From Paenibacillus uliginis N3/975 (GTDB lineage Bacteria > Bacillota > Bacilli > Paenibacillales > Paenibacillaceae): a stretch of DNA of 64,000 nucleotides. Each line of letters begins with the position of its first letter. Position 1 is the stretch's first letter. The position numbers and the translations under genes are program-made. The stretch lies in contig NZ_LT840184.1 of NCBI RefSeq assembly GCF_900177425.1, forward strand, positions 2,310,613-2,374,612, in the 5' to 3' direction. Shown one piece after another: positions 50,932 through 57,725 of the stretch. Under the pieces are notes generated by a model. That model had not been told where the DNA came from, ran no database searches, and saw only the letters and a program-made list of their open reading frames with translations.

Positions 50932-52368
50932 TTGTTGCGTAGACGAAATGAATTTAATGAGCGTTATGAACGCTTTCTCCAAGAACTTAGAAATGAAATT
51001 GTCAGCGGCACACTGCTGCCGGGTGAATTTATTTTACCGGAAAATACGCTAAGCCAGAAGTATGACATGAGTCGCGTTTCTATTCGTAAGGCACTTGAAG
51101 AGCTGGTTAACGAAGGATTAATTGAGAAAATTGCCGGTAAAGGTAACCGCGTTAAGCTGCCGGATGAGGACCTTTCGCCTGTCGTCTTGAAATTGGCTTG
51201 GTTCTCCAGTTCTTATGAGATTCATATTGTTCAAAAAATCATTGAAGCTTTTGAGCGGAAACATCCGTTTGTAAAAGTTGAGATTGTCCTATACTCGGAA
51301 GACAACTACACGGACACGATCATTGCCCTACTAGAGGATCAGCAGGGGCCAGACGTGTTTATGATGTCTGATTCACATTACCGCCACTGGGTGGAAAGCA
51401 AACGCACGGATATGGTCACGGGTTATGTACCCCCTCATCTATTGAAGGAGGGAGTATCCTACCCGGAGGTGTTCAGATTGTTTCAGCATGACAACCGCAT
51501 CCTGGCAGCGCCGTTTATTTTCTCGCCTGTCGTGATCTGTTTTAACCGATCGATCTTCCGTCAGTATGGTTTGTCGGACGAGACATTGCTTGAGAACTGG
51601 TCAGACCTTCTTCAGACAGCCAAGACGTGTACGGCCAAGCCTAATGAAGATGGCATGATTGAGCAGTTTGGTTTCTGTTTCTCTTCATCGCCTAACCGTT
51701 GGCCCGTATTCCTTATGCAGAATGACGGTGAGATGATGACAGAAGACCGAAGCCGCAGCACGATGGCGAATGAGCGAAATATTGAGTCATTGGAATTCTG
51801 CCTGTCACTCATGTACAAAGAGCATGTGTCTCCGATTTATTCGCACGGCAGCAGTCATCTTGCGGAAAGGCTGTTCATGAAAGAAAGAGTAGCCATGATT
51901 ATGTCGACTTATTATTTCATGAACGAATTTCGGGATCATTCCATCGAATGGGATGTCATGCAGCTTCCGAAAGAGCGGAAACCGGCAACACTTCTTCTCG
52001 GTGGTGGTCTTTCCATCAGCGCGAGTAGCAGCCATCGAAGTGTTGCGGAGCGATTTGTTGATTTTATGACCGGAGAAGAAGCGCAGACACTGATTAAGCA
52101 ATATGGATGCACGATTCCCGTCCTGCGTTCCGTGGCAGAAGATGATTCGTTGCTGATTCCTGATATTCACCCGAAGCATTATAACCGGTATTTGGACGTT
52201 TTGCCGCATGCATATCCTTTACATTCACTAAATTTGAGTCAGTCCGAAATATTAATGTTGTTTGATGAACTGAATTTACTTTGGGCCGGAATGGAAAACC
52301 CGACTGACACCTGCAACCGAATTGAGCAGCTATTTAACAATAATAAGGCTGCCTTAAAGTCAAGTTAG
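50932..52368 (+). CDS. GntR-type regulator fused to an ABC solute-binding domain
   Basis: A 478-residue protein starting at TTG 50932 (AGGAG nine bases upstream; TTG 50935 is alternative). Residues ~15-80 are a GntR winged helix: RNEIVSGTLLPGEFILPENTLSQKYDMSRVSIRKALEELVNEGLI then IAGKGNRVKLP. Residues ~90-440 resemble family 1 extracellular binding proteins (LAWFSSSYEIHIVQKIIEAFERKHPFVKVEIV, with NRSIFRQYGL and MGEEAQ-like positions), but without signal peptide or lipobox. It is a cytosolic sensor that probably reads the cluster's imported ligand. Most GntR proteins use UTRA or FadR-type effector domains; a type 1 ABC-binding domain is uncommon. Ends before the 52408 terminator. Confidence 0.9.
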   Translation: MLRRRNEFNERYERFLQELRNEIVSGTLLPGEFILPENTLSQKYDMSRVSIRKALEELVNEGLIEKIAGKGNRVKLPDEDLSPVVLKLAWFSSSYEIHIVQKIIEAFERKHPFVKVEIVLYSEDNYTDTIIALLEDQQGPDVFMMSDSHYRHWVESKRTDMVTGYVPPHLLKEGVSYPEVFRLFQHDNRILAAPFIFSPVVICFNRSIFRQYGLSDETLLENWSDLLQTAKTCTAKPNEDGMIEQFGFCFSSSPNRWPVFLMQNDGEMMTEDRSRSTMANERNIESLEFCLSLMYKEHVSPIYSHGSSHLAERLFMKERVAMIMSTYYFMNEFRDHSIEWDVMQLPKERKPATLLLGGGLSISASSSHRSVAERFVDFMTGEEAQTLIKQYGCTIPVLRSVAEDDSLLIPDIHPKHYNRYLDVLPHAYPLHSLNLSQSEILMLFDELNLLWAGMENPTDTCNRIEQLFNNNKAALKSS

Positions 52369-52407
52369 AGCTAGCCGAATTTGTGAATTTGGTGTTTCAT
52401 CTCTGAT

Positions 52408-52440
52408 AAAAACTCTGCTAAGCATTCGCAGAGTTTTTTT
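52408..52440 (+). terminator. Terminator of the 41-52 kb sugar cluster
   Basis: AAAAACTCTGC (52408-52418) with GCAGAGTTTTT (52428-52438), then T. It lies ~40 bases after the regulator stop. Confidence 0.92.
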
Positions 52441-52520
52441 GCCTTTATATTATCAAGCGAAATGCTACCTACCGGTTGGACATATTTCACCCTCATGTTC
52501 ACATAATTGAAGGGAAAGTA

Positions 52521-52549
52521 TTGAACGGGATGCTAAGCCCTATGGTATA
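52521..52549 (+). promoter_or_regulatory. Promoter candidate for hemY
   Basis: TATACT around 52544-52549, preceded by TGG (extended -10 form), and a TTGAAC around 52519-52524 about 19 bases upstream. GTG 52624 follows. Confidence 0.45.
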
Positions 52550-52623
52550 CTTTTGATTTGGATAGAATGTTTATCAGGGGTATTATGCATGATCCTAACT
52601 TACATATACGAGGTGTATTTTTA

Positions 52624-54018
52624 GTGACAACAACCGTAGTCATAGGTGGAGGAATTACCGGTCTGTCAACTTTGTATTATCTTCAGAAAGAGATGAATGA
52701 GAAAAATCTGGACATGCAATTGGTGTTGGTGGAAGGTGACGACACGCTTGGCGGAAAAATCCGGACGTTCTCTGACGGAGAATTTACTATGGAGACCGGG
52801 GCGGATTCCATCGTTGCCCGCAAGTCCAATGTTGCTCCTTTCCTAGAAGAGCTGGGGTTAAGCGATCAGGTTGTGTATAACGCGACCGGAATCTCTTATA
52901 TTTACAATGAAGACGGTTTGAATAAAATCCCGGCGGATGCGGTTTTTGGCATTCCCATAGGATTAGAATCGTTGGTTCAGAGTGAGTTGATTTCTGCCGA
53001 AGGCAAAGTGGAAGCGCTTAAAGACTTTTATACGACAAACGAAACGTTTACGATGAATGATTCGCTTGGATTGTTTCTGGAAACTTTTCTCGGTAAGGAA
53101 CTGGTTCAGAAGCAAATTGCACCGGTCGTTTCGGGTGTATATTCCGGCGAGCTGAATGATTTAACGATTGCATCCACATTTCCTTTTCTGCTCGAATATA
53201 AAAACAAGTATGGCAGCATTATTAAGGGTTTATCCGAAAACAAACACATCTATTTAGGTGCAGCAAACAAAAAGTTTATCTCATTCAAAAATGGGATGTC
53301 GGTCCTGATCGACCGGATGGAGGAGTTGCTGGCGGATGCTCAAATTTACAAGGGGATAAAGGCGGAGTCTGTTGAGAAAATGGATAAACGTTATATCGTC
53401 ACCCTGGCGGATGGCCGGAAGATCGAAGCGGACTATGTTGTGTTCAGCAACAGCAGTCTGCAGGCTCAGGAGCTGCTTCAGGATAACCAGCTTGCTGAGG
53501 ATTTTTCGCAGCTACATACGAAATCGATGATTAGTATCTACCTTGGATTTGATGTGCCGGATAGCCAGTTGCCGAGTGACGGAACCGGGTTTATTTCCGT
53601 AAAAGAAAGTGATGTATTGTGCGACGCCTGTACTTGGACTAGCCGAAAGTGGGAGCATACGTCCAAGGGACGACGGCTTCTGCTTAGACTTTTTTATAAA
53701 AGCTCCAATCCTGAATACGCAAGATTAGTCCGTCTGTCGGAGGAAGAACTGAAGTCGGTAGCACTTCAGGACATTGCGAAAAGCTTGGGGCTGACCGCAG
53801 AGCCAGTCACGGCAGAAGTAACGAAGTGGCATGAGAATATGCCTAACTACCATCTGAAACATCGTGAAATTGTAGATTCCCTAGAGCTGAAGCTGGAACA
53901 AGGCTATCCGAATGTTTTGCTGGCGGGTTGTTCTTATTATGGTGTGGGAATTCCAGATTGTATTGCCAATGGCGAGAGAACGGCTCACGTCATTGTTGAT
54001 CGATTGTTGCAAAAGTAA
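52624..54018 (+). CDS. hemY: Coproporphyrinogen III oxidase (HemY/CgoX)
   Basis: A 464-residue flavoenzyme of the Gram-positive coproporphyrin-dependent haem pathway; it converts coproporphyrinogen III to coproporphyrin III. GTG 52624 is taken with GAGGTG (52610-52615) eight bases upstream; homologues begin with the Rossmann motif VVIGGGITGLSTLYYL right after. Other signs: GGKIRTFSDGEFTMETGADSI, and at the end NVLLAGCSYYGVGIPDCIANGERTA, the usual FAD-binding end. No hemE or hemH beside it. Cytosolic or membrane-peripheral. Followed by the terminator at 54069. Confidence 0.93.
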   Translation: MTTTVVIGGGITGLSTLYYLQKEMNEKNLDMQLVLVEGDDTLGGKIRTFSDGEFTMETGADSIVARKSNVAPFLEELGLSDQVVYNATGISYIYNEDGLNKIPADAVFGIPIGLESLVQSELISAEGKVEALKDFYTTNETFTMNDSLGLFLETFLGKELVQKQIAPVVSGVYSGELNDLTIASTFPFLLEYKNKYGSIIKGLSENKHIYLGAANKKFISFKNGMSVLIDRMEELLADAQIYKGIKAESVEKMDKRYIVTLADGRKIEADYVVFSNSSLQAQELLQDNQLAEDFSQLHTKSMISIYLGFDVPDSQLPSDGTGFISVKESDVLCDACTWTSRKWEHTSKGRRLLLRLFYKSSNPEYARLVRLSEEELKSVALQDIAKSLGLTAEPVTAEVTKWHENMPNYHLKHREIVDSLELKLEQGYPNVLLAGCSYYGVGIPDCIANGERTAHVIVDRLLQK

Positions 54019-54037
54019 GTACTCATCCAGAGTGAAA

Positions 54038-54058
54038 CGATTCGTACATGTACGTCTT
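54038..54058. repeat. Short recurrent motif, copy 3
   Basis: CGATTCGTACATGTACGTCT is a variant of the motif at 17607, 33491 and 57647. It sits between the hemY stop and the terminator at 54069. Confidence 0.5.
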
Positions 54059-54068
54059 ACAAGAGAAA

Positions 54069-54112
54069 AAGGGGTGTTCCAGGTCAATGGACCTTGGAAC
54101 ACCCCTTCTTTT
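54069..54112. terminator. Terminator between hemY and fnr
   Basis: AAGGGGTGTTCCAGGTC (54069-54085) with GACCTTGGAACACCCCTT (54090-54107), one bulged base, flanked by A and T runs. A sister hairpin with the same AGGTCAATGGACCTT core lies at 57681-57720. Confidence 0.9.
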
Positions 54113-54129
54113 AGCGCATTAAGTTCAGT

Positions 54130-54909
54130 TTAAAGCCGGCAAACTGCAACCGGGCATCTCGGAGAATCAGGACATCTGCAAATTTCGCGCAAATGTGCAA
54201 TCTGGCGGATGATCATCTTACCTTCTTCAAACTCAATCGTTCCATCGTTTTTCCAATCCCCCAGCATACGATTAACGCTTTCGCGGGTACACCCGATCAT
54301 TTCGCCTAGTTCTGTATTGGTCAGTTTAAGCTGAATATGGATAGATCCATCAACTGCTGGAATCCCATATGTGTTGCTCATGCGGATTAATGTCGAGGCA
54401 AGCGCGCCTGCTTTCCCAAATAAAAGCAGATCCCGCAGTTTGGTCTCTATAACCTGATTGTTCATTCCGAGCCAATACATAAATTGTATAGCGATATCTC
54501 CATGCAGACTCAATAGCTCATCGAGGTCTTTTCGCAAAATCACTCCTACTTGCACATTGCTCATGGTTTCGGCGCTATAGCTGTATTGGGCGTTCTGCAA
54601 ACCGTTGAACTGTGCGATTAAATCCCCGTTTTGCAAAATCGAAATGATCAGGTCTTTACCTTCCTCGGTCGATTTCAGAAGTTTCACCTGACCTGAAATG
54701 ATGAAGTACAGTTTGTCGGCTTTATCGCCTTCCCAGAACAAATAAGAGCCTTTTGTAATTTTTCTCGTCTGCATGATGTCTTGCAAATATTGAAATTGTT
54801 CCTCTGACAAATATTGTGCAATACCATATTGTTCCGATGATCCGGTTTTTCTTTCCGTACGTTTTCCGCATGTTTTAAAAGTTTGTTGGTGCTCAATTGT
54901 CATAGCCAT
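54130..54909 (-). CDS. fnr: Fnr-type oxygen-responsive regulator
   Basis: A 259-residue Crp/Fnr regulator on the minus strand, with a run of seven G as ribosome site before ATG 54909. Residues ~40-150 are the cyclic-nucleotide-like beta-roll (GSYLFWEGDKADKLYFIISGQVKLLK), ~180-235 the HTH (LTNTELGEMIGCTRESVNRML). The C-terminus holds Cys244, Cys246, Cys252 and Cys257 in CRCPDSPRCPVAVC, fitting the C-terminal cluster ligands of B. subtilis Fnr, which binds a [4Fe-4S] cluster when oxygen is absent and then activates nitrate-respiration genes. It is divergent from nreA, with a perfect Fnr box between. Confidence 0.9.
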   Translation of the reverse strand: MAMTIEHQQTFKTCGKRTERKTGSSEQYGIAQYLSEEQFQYLQDIMQTRKITKGSYLFWEGDKADKLYFIISGQVKLLKSTEEGKDLIISILQNGDLIAQFNGLQNAQYSYSAETMSNVQVGVILRKDLDELLSLHGDIAIQFMYWLGMNNQVIETKLRDLLLFGKAGALASTLIRMSNTYGIPAVDGSIHIQLKLTNTELGEMIGCTRESVNRMLGDWKNDGTIEFEEGKMIIRQIAHLREICRCPDSPRCPVAVCRL

Positions 54910-55016
54910 TGATAGTTGCCCCCCCGTGTCCTCTTGTTACATTTATCATAGCGCACGGGGCATTTTAGGAACATCGGGGAAGGCTCTGAATTATTAATGG
55001 GGCATTCCCTGTTTTT

Positions 55017-55032
55017 TGTGAGATTCATCACA
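55017..55032. promoter_or_regulatory. Fnr box, TGTGA-N6-TCACA
   Basis: TGTGA (55017-55021), six bases GATTCA, TCACA (55028-55032): a perfect match to the Bacillus Fnr site. It lies in the gap between fnr (minus) and nreA (plus). Fnr could act on itself and the nre genes. Confidence 0.75.
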
Positions 55033-55105
55033 GAAGATAGCGGGGAAATCCCGTAAACTATCGGGTATCCTAGCATGCATTCATACTTACACCCTTAGAT
55101 TATTT

Positions 55106-55121
55106 TCAGGGAATACCCTGA
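55106..55121. promoter_or_regulatory. Inverted repeat upstream of nreA
   Basis: TCAGGG (55106-55111), AATA, CCCTGA (55116-55121). A perfect six-base palindrome, 70 bases before nreA. It could be an operator of the NreC-like regulator, but this is only a suggestion. Confidence 0.4.
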
Positions 55122-55190
55122 GGTACAATCCTGACGGTTAGGGCTACAATAAATTATGTAAGTACAATGTAAGCATGGGAGGGACCCGGT

Positions 55191-55634
55191 ATGATGGCCG
55201 GAGTAATGGATTGGGAAGAACGTTTATCGGAATTGCGCAAGCGGACGGATAGTGATTTTTGCGCAGTTGCGATATATGCTGCTTCCGTCCGACAGATTCG
55301 ATGGGTTGCGGCTTCGGGTTACACCAATGAAAAATTTCGTTATATGGTGAATCGTCCAAGTCAAGGTATAGCCGGTGATGTGATTCGGATCGGCCGGACG
55401 GTGCAGAAAACCTGCTTATCGGATGAACACCAGAGGCGAGATGGTGATTATATGATGCTTGCTGAACACCTCATAGTAACAGCGGCGACAGCTATACAAC
55501 AAGAGCATGGCGAAATCGCAGGAATACTGCTGATGGGCAGAAGGAAGGGCGAGATTTACGGGGCGTCTGAACTGACACAGCTGGAATCTGCAGCTGAGCA
55601 TTTTTGGGAAAAGATCGAGAGGCAGCAGTCGTAG
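55191..55634 (+). CDS. nreA: GAF-domain nitrate receptor, NreA-like
   Basis: A 147-residue soluble protein with GGGAGGG (55177-55183) seven bases before ATG 55191. A single GAF domain: a basic N-terminal helix, then DFCAVAIYAASVRQIRWVAASGYTNEKFRYMV, RPSQGIAGDVIRIGRTV, and GILLMGRRKGEIYG. In Staphylococcus NreA binds nitrate and restrains the NreB kinase. Gene order NreA-NreC-NreB with a nearby fnr supports this reading. The nitrate-binding residues were not checked. A terminator-like stem at 55681-55706 lies before nreC. Confidence 0.78.
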   Translation: MMAGVMDWEERLSELRKRTDSDFCAVAIYAASVRQIRWVAASGYTNEKFRYMVNRPSQGIAGDVIRIGRTVQKTCLSDEHQRRDGDYMMLAEHLIVTAATAIQQEHGEIAGILLMGRRKGEIYGASELTQLESAAEHFWEKIERQQS

Positions 55635-55680
55635 ATCGGCGTTAATTAACAATGACAAACCCTATTTATATAATTAGACA

Positions 55681-55712
55681 AACAATCCTCGATTGCCGGG
55701 ATTGTTTTTTTC
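55681..55712 (+). terminator. Terminator-like stem between nreA and nreC
   Basis: AACAATCC (55681-55688) with GGATTGTT (55699-55706), then TTTTTTCTT. It would partly uncouple nreA from the following genes. Confidence 0.75.
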
Positions 55713-55764
55713 TTATATCATGATATATGTCACACTTGCTGGAACGGATATAGGAGGGAGAACT

Positions 55765-56418
55765 ATGATACGTTTGTTAATCGTAGACGACCATGCAGTT
55801 GTTCGATCCGGACTCAAGCTGCTTCTTGGAGAAAAACAAAATATTGATGTGGTTGGTGAAGCGGCGGACGGGGATGAAGCAATTCGTTTGGCGGAAGTTT
55901 TGCTGCCGGACGTTATTTTGATGGATCTTAGCATGCCGCATGGTAAAGACGGAATGACAGCTACGGAGGAGCTGAAAAAGCTGCTGCCGGATATATACAT
56001 ATTAATCTTAACGATGCATGACGATGAGCAATATTTATTCCGTGCGATTCAAGCAGGCGCTTCCGGGTATATTTTGAAAAACGCTCCTCATGAAGAGCTG
56101 CTAACAGCAATCCGTTACGTGGCTGCAGGCAGCGCTTATTTGACGCCGTTAGCTACGAAACGATTAATGGGTCAGTATATTGAAAAGGTGAAGAACGGAG
56201 AGGGAACGGATGAATTCGAATCTCTATCGGAGCGTGAAAAGGAAGTGCTGTCCTGGACTGCCAAAGGATATTCCAATAAGGAAATCGCCGAAAATCTGAT
56301 CATTAGCGTCAAAACGGTTGAAAGTCATAAAAGCAATCTGATGGAGAAATTAGGGCTCAAAACGCGTCCCGATTTAATTAAATATGCTATGAAAAAGGGG
56401 CTGCTTACTTTTGAATAA
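55765..56418 (+). CDS. nreC: NarL/LuxR-type response regulator, NreC-like
   Basis: A 217-residue response regulator. ATG 55765 has GGAGGGAG upstream; the frame is open to 55693 without a ribosome site. The receiver domain occupies 1-120, with phospho-acceptor D54 in DVILMDLSMPHG and K in YILKNAP; the LuxR HTH occupies ~150-215 (LSEREKEVLSWTAKGYSNKEIAENLIISVKTVESHKSNLMEKL). It is the partner of the kinase at 56411, with which it overlaps by eight bases, and likely controls nitrate-respiration genes. Confidence 0.9.
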   Translation: MIRLLIVDDHAVVRSGLKLLLGEKQNIDVVGEAADGDEAIRLAEVLLPDVILMDLSMPHGKDGMTATEELKKLLPDIYILILTMHDDEQYLFRAIQAGASGYILKNAPHEELLTAIRYVAAGSAYLTPLATKRLMGQYIEKVKNGEGTDEFESLSEREKEVLSWTAKGYSNKEIAENLIISVKTVESHKSNLMEKLGLKTRPDLIKYAMKKGLLTFE

Positions 56419-57568
56419 AAATCAAGGTACTCATTACCCCGAGGTGATTGGTCAACATGTGATGGCGCTTTTGGACCAGTTGGACGAAATTCATGCTGAT
56501 CAGCATCTAATTGAAAATGTGAAAAATTCACTGCTGCAGTTAAACGATTTGAAGATTGCCTTGGATGAGTCCTCGATTGTTGCCGTTACAGATCATAAAG
56601 GCCGTATTCTTTATGTTAACGATAAATTTTGCCAAATATCCAAATACTCACGTGAAGAACTGCTGGGCAAGGATCACCGGATTATTAACTCTGGGCACCA
56701 CGATAAATCCTTTATGCAAAATTTGTGGGAAACGATTAAATCAGGCTTCGTATGGCACGGGGAAATTAAAAATAAAGCTAAAGACGGAATCTATTACTGG
56801 GTCGATACGACGATCGTACCTTTGCTTGACGAAGCGGGACAGCCCGTGCAGTATTTGGCGATCCGGCATGAAGTTACTCGACTGAAAGTGGTCGAAGAAG
56901 AGTTGAAGCATATGATGGTTAAGGTCATGGAGATTCAGGAGGAAGAACGCAAACGATTTTCCCGTGAATTGCATGACGGTATTGGACAGAGCTTGTTTTC
57001 GCTTCTAATAAGTATGGACCGTCTCCTTATTGCCGAGCAGGAACGTTCAGAGGTTTCTTTAGAGACAGATGATCCACAGAACGGTTCAGCTGTAGAGGAA
57101 CTGTCGGTAATCCGCCAACAAGTTTCTCATATTATTGAAGATGTTCGCGGACTGGCATGGGAGCTTCGGCCATCCATTCTGGATGATCTTGGTGTTGTGC
57201 CTGCTATCCGAACCTATATCGAAAATTTCACGGAGCATTATGGCATAAGGGTGGATTTTCAGTCCAGCTTGACCAAACGATTAAATCACCAACAAGAAAC
57301 GGTCATATACCGGATCATCCAGGAAGCCTTATTGAATGTTGGTAAATATGCTGATGTGGATCAGGTTGAAGTCATGATAAAGCAGGATGAGACATACATA
57401 GAGGTTGGCATTATTGATAAAGGTAAAGGAATTATTCGGGATGGTGGAAAAAAAGGAGTCGGGCTTTTCAGCATGGAGGAACGTGCACGGGGGATCGGCG
57501 CCAAGTTCCACATTGAAACAGCCCCGGGAGAAGGGACCACCATACGTCTTATTATTCCGATTAAATAA
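56411..57568 (+). CDS. nreB: PAS-domain histidine kinase, NreB-like
   Basis: A 385-residue soluble kinase starting at TTG 56411 (AAGGGG ten bases upstream), overlapping nreC by eight bases. Residues ~50-155 form a PAS domain; ~165-235 HisKA_3 with His188 in RELHDGIGQSLFSLL; ~290-385 the ATPase with EALLNVGKYA and GVGLFSMEERA. Known NreB uses four cysteines in its PAS domain for an iron-sulfur cluster; here only Cys74 is in the PAS domain, so sensing must differ (another cofactor or input through NreA). Cytosolic. No membrane helix. Confidence 0.88.
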   Translation: MNKNQGTHYPEVIGQHVMALLDQLDEIHADQHLIENVKNSLLQLNDLKIALDESSIVAVTDHKGRILYVNDKFCQISKYSREELLGKDHRIINSGHHDKSFMQNLWETIKSGFVWHGEIKNKAKDGIYYWVDTTIVPLLDEAGQPVQYLAIRHEVTRLKVVEEELKHMMVKVMEIQEEERKRFSRELHDGIGQSLFSLLISMDRLLIAEQERSEVSLETDDPQNGSAVEELSVIRQQVSHIIEDVRGLAWELRPSILDDLGVVPAIRTYIENFTEHYGIRVDFQSSLTKRLNHQQETVIYRIIQEALLNVGKYADVDQVEVMIKQDETYIEVGIIDKGKGIIRDGGKKGVGLFSMEERARGIGAKFHIETAPGEGTTIRLIIPIK

Positions 57569-57646
57569 TAATTAGATTATGGGCGGAGTGTGTATCCGTG
57601 GGACGTTGATGAAGGCTGTAACCGATAATGAATAGATGTTCCGTAC

Positions 57647-57667
57647 CGATTTGTACGCGTAGCGTCT
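57647..57667. repeat. Short recurrent motif, copy 4
   Basis: CGATTTGTACGCGTAGCGTC is nearly the 17607 copy. It lies between the nreB stop and the hairpin at 57681. Confidence 0.5.
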
Positions 57668-57680
57668 CATAACAGACAGA

Positions 57681-57724
57681 GGGGGCGTCCTAGGTCAATG
57701 GACCTTTTGGGACACCCCTTTTGT
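57681..57724. terminator. Terminator between nreB and the YesN-type regulator gene
   Basis: GGGGGCGTCCTAGGTC (57681-57695) pairs imperfectly with GACCTTTTGGGACACCCC (57701-57718), then TTTTG. Core AGGTCAATGGACCTT is shared with the hairpin at 54069. Confidence 0.8.
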
Positions 57725-57725
57725 T

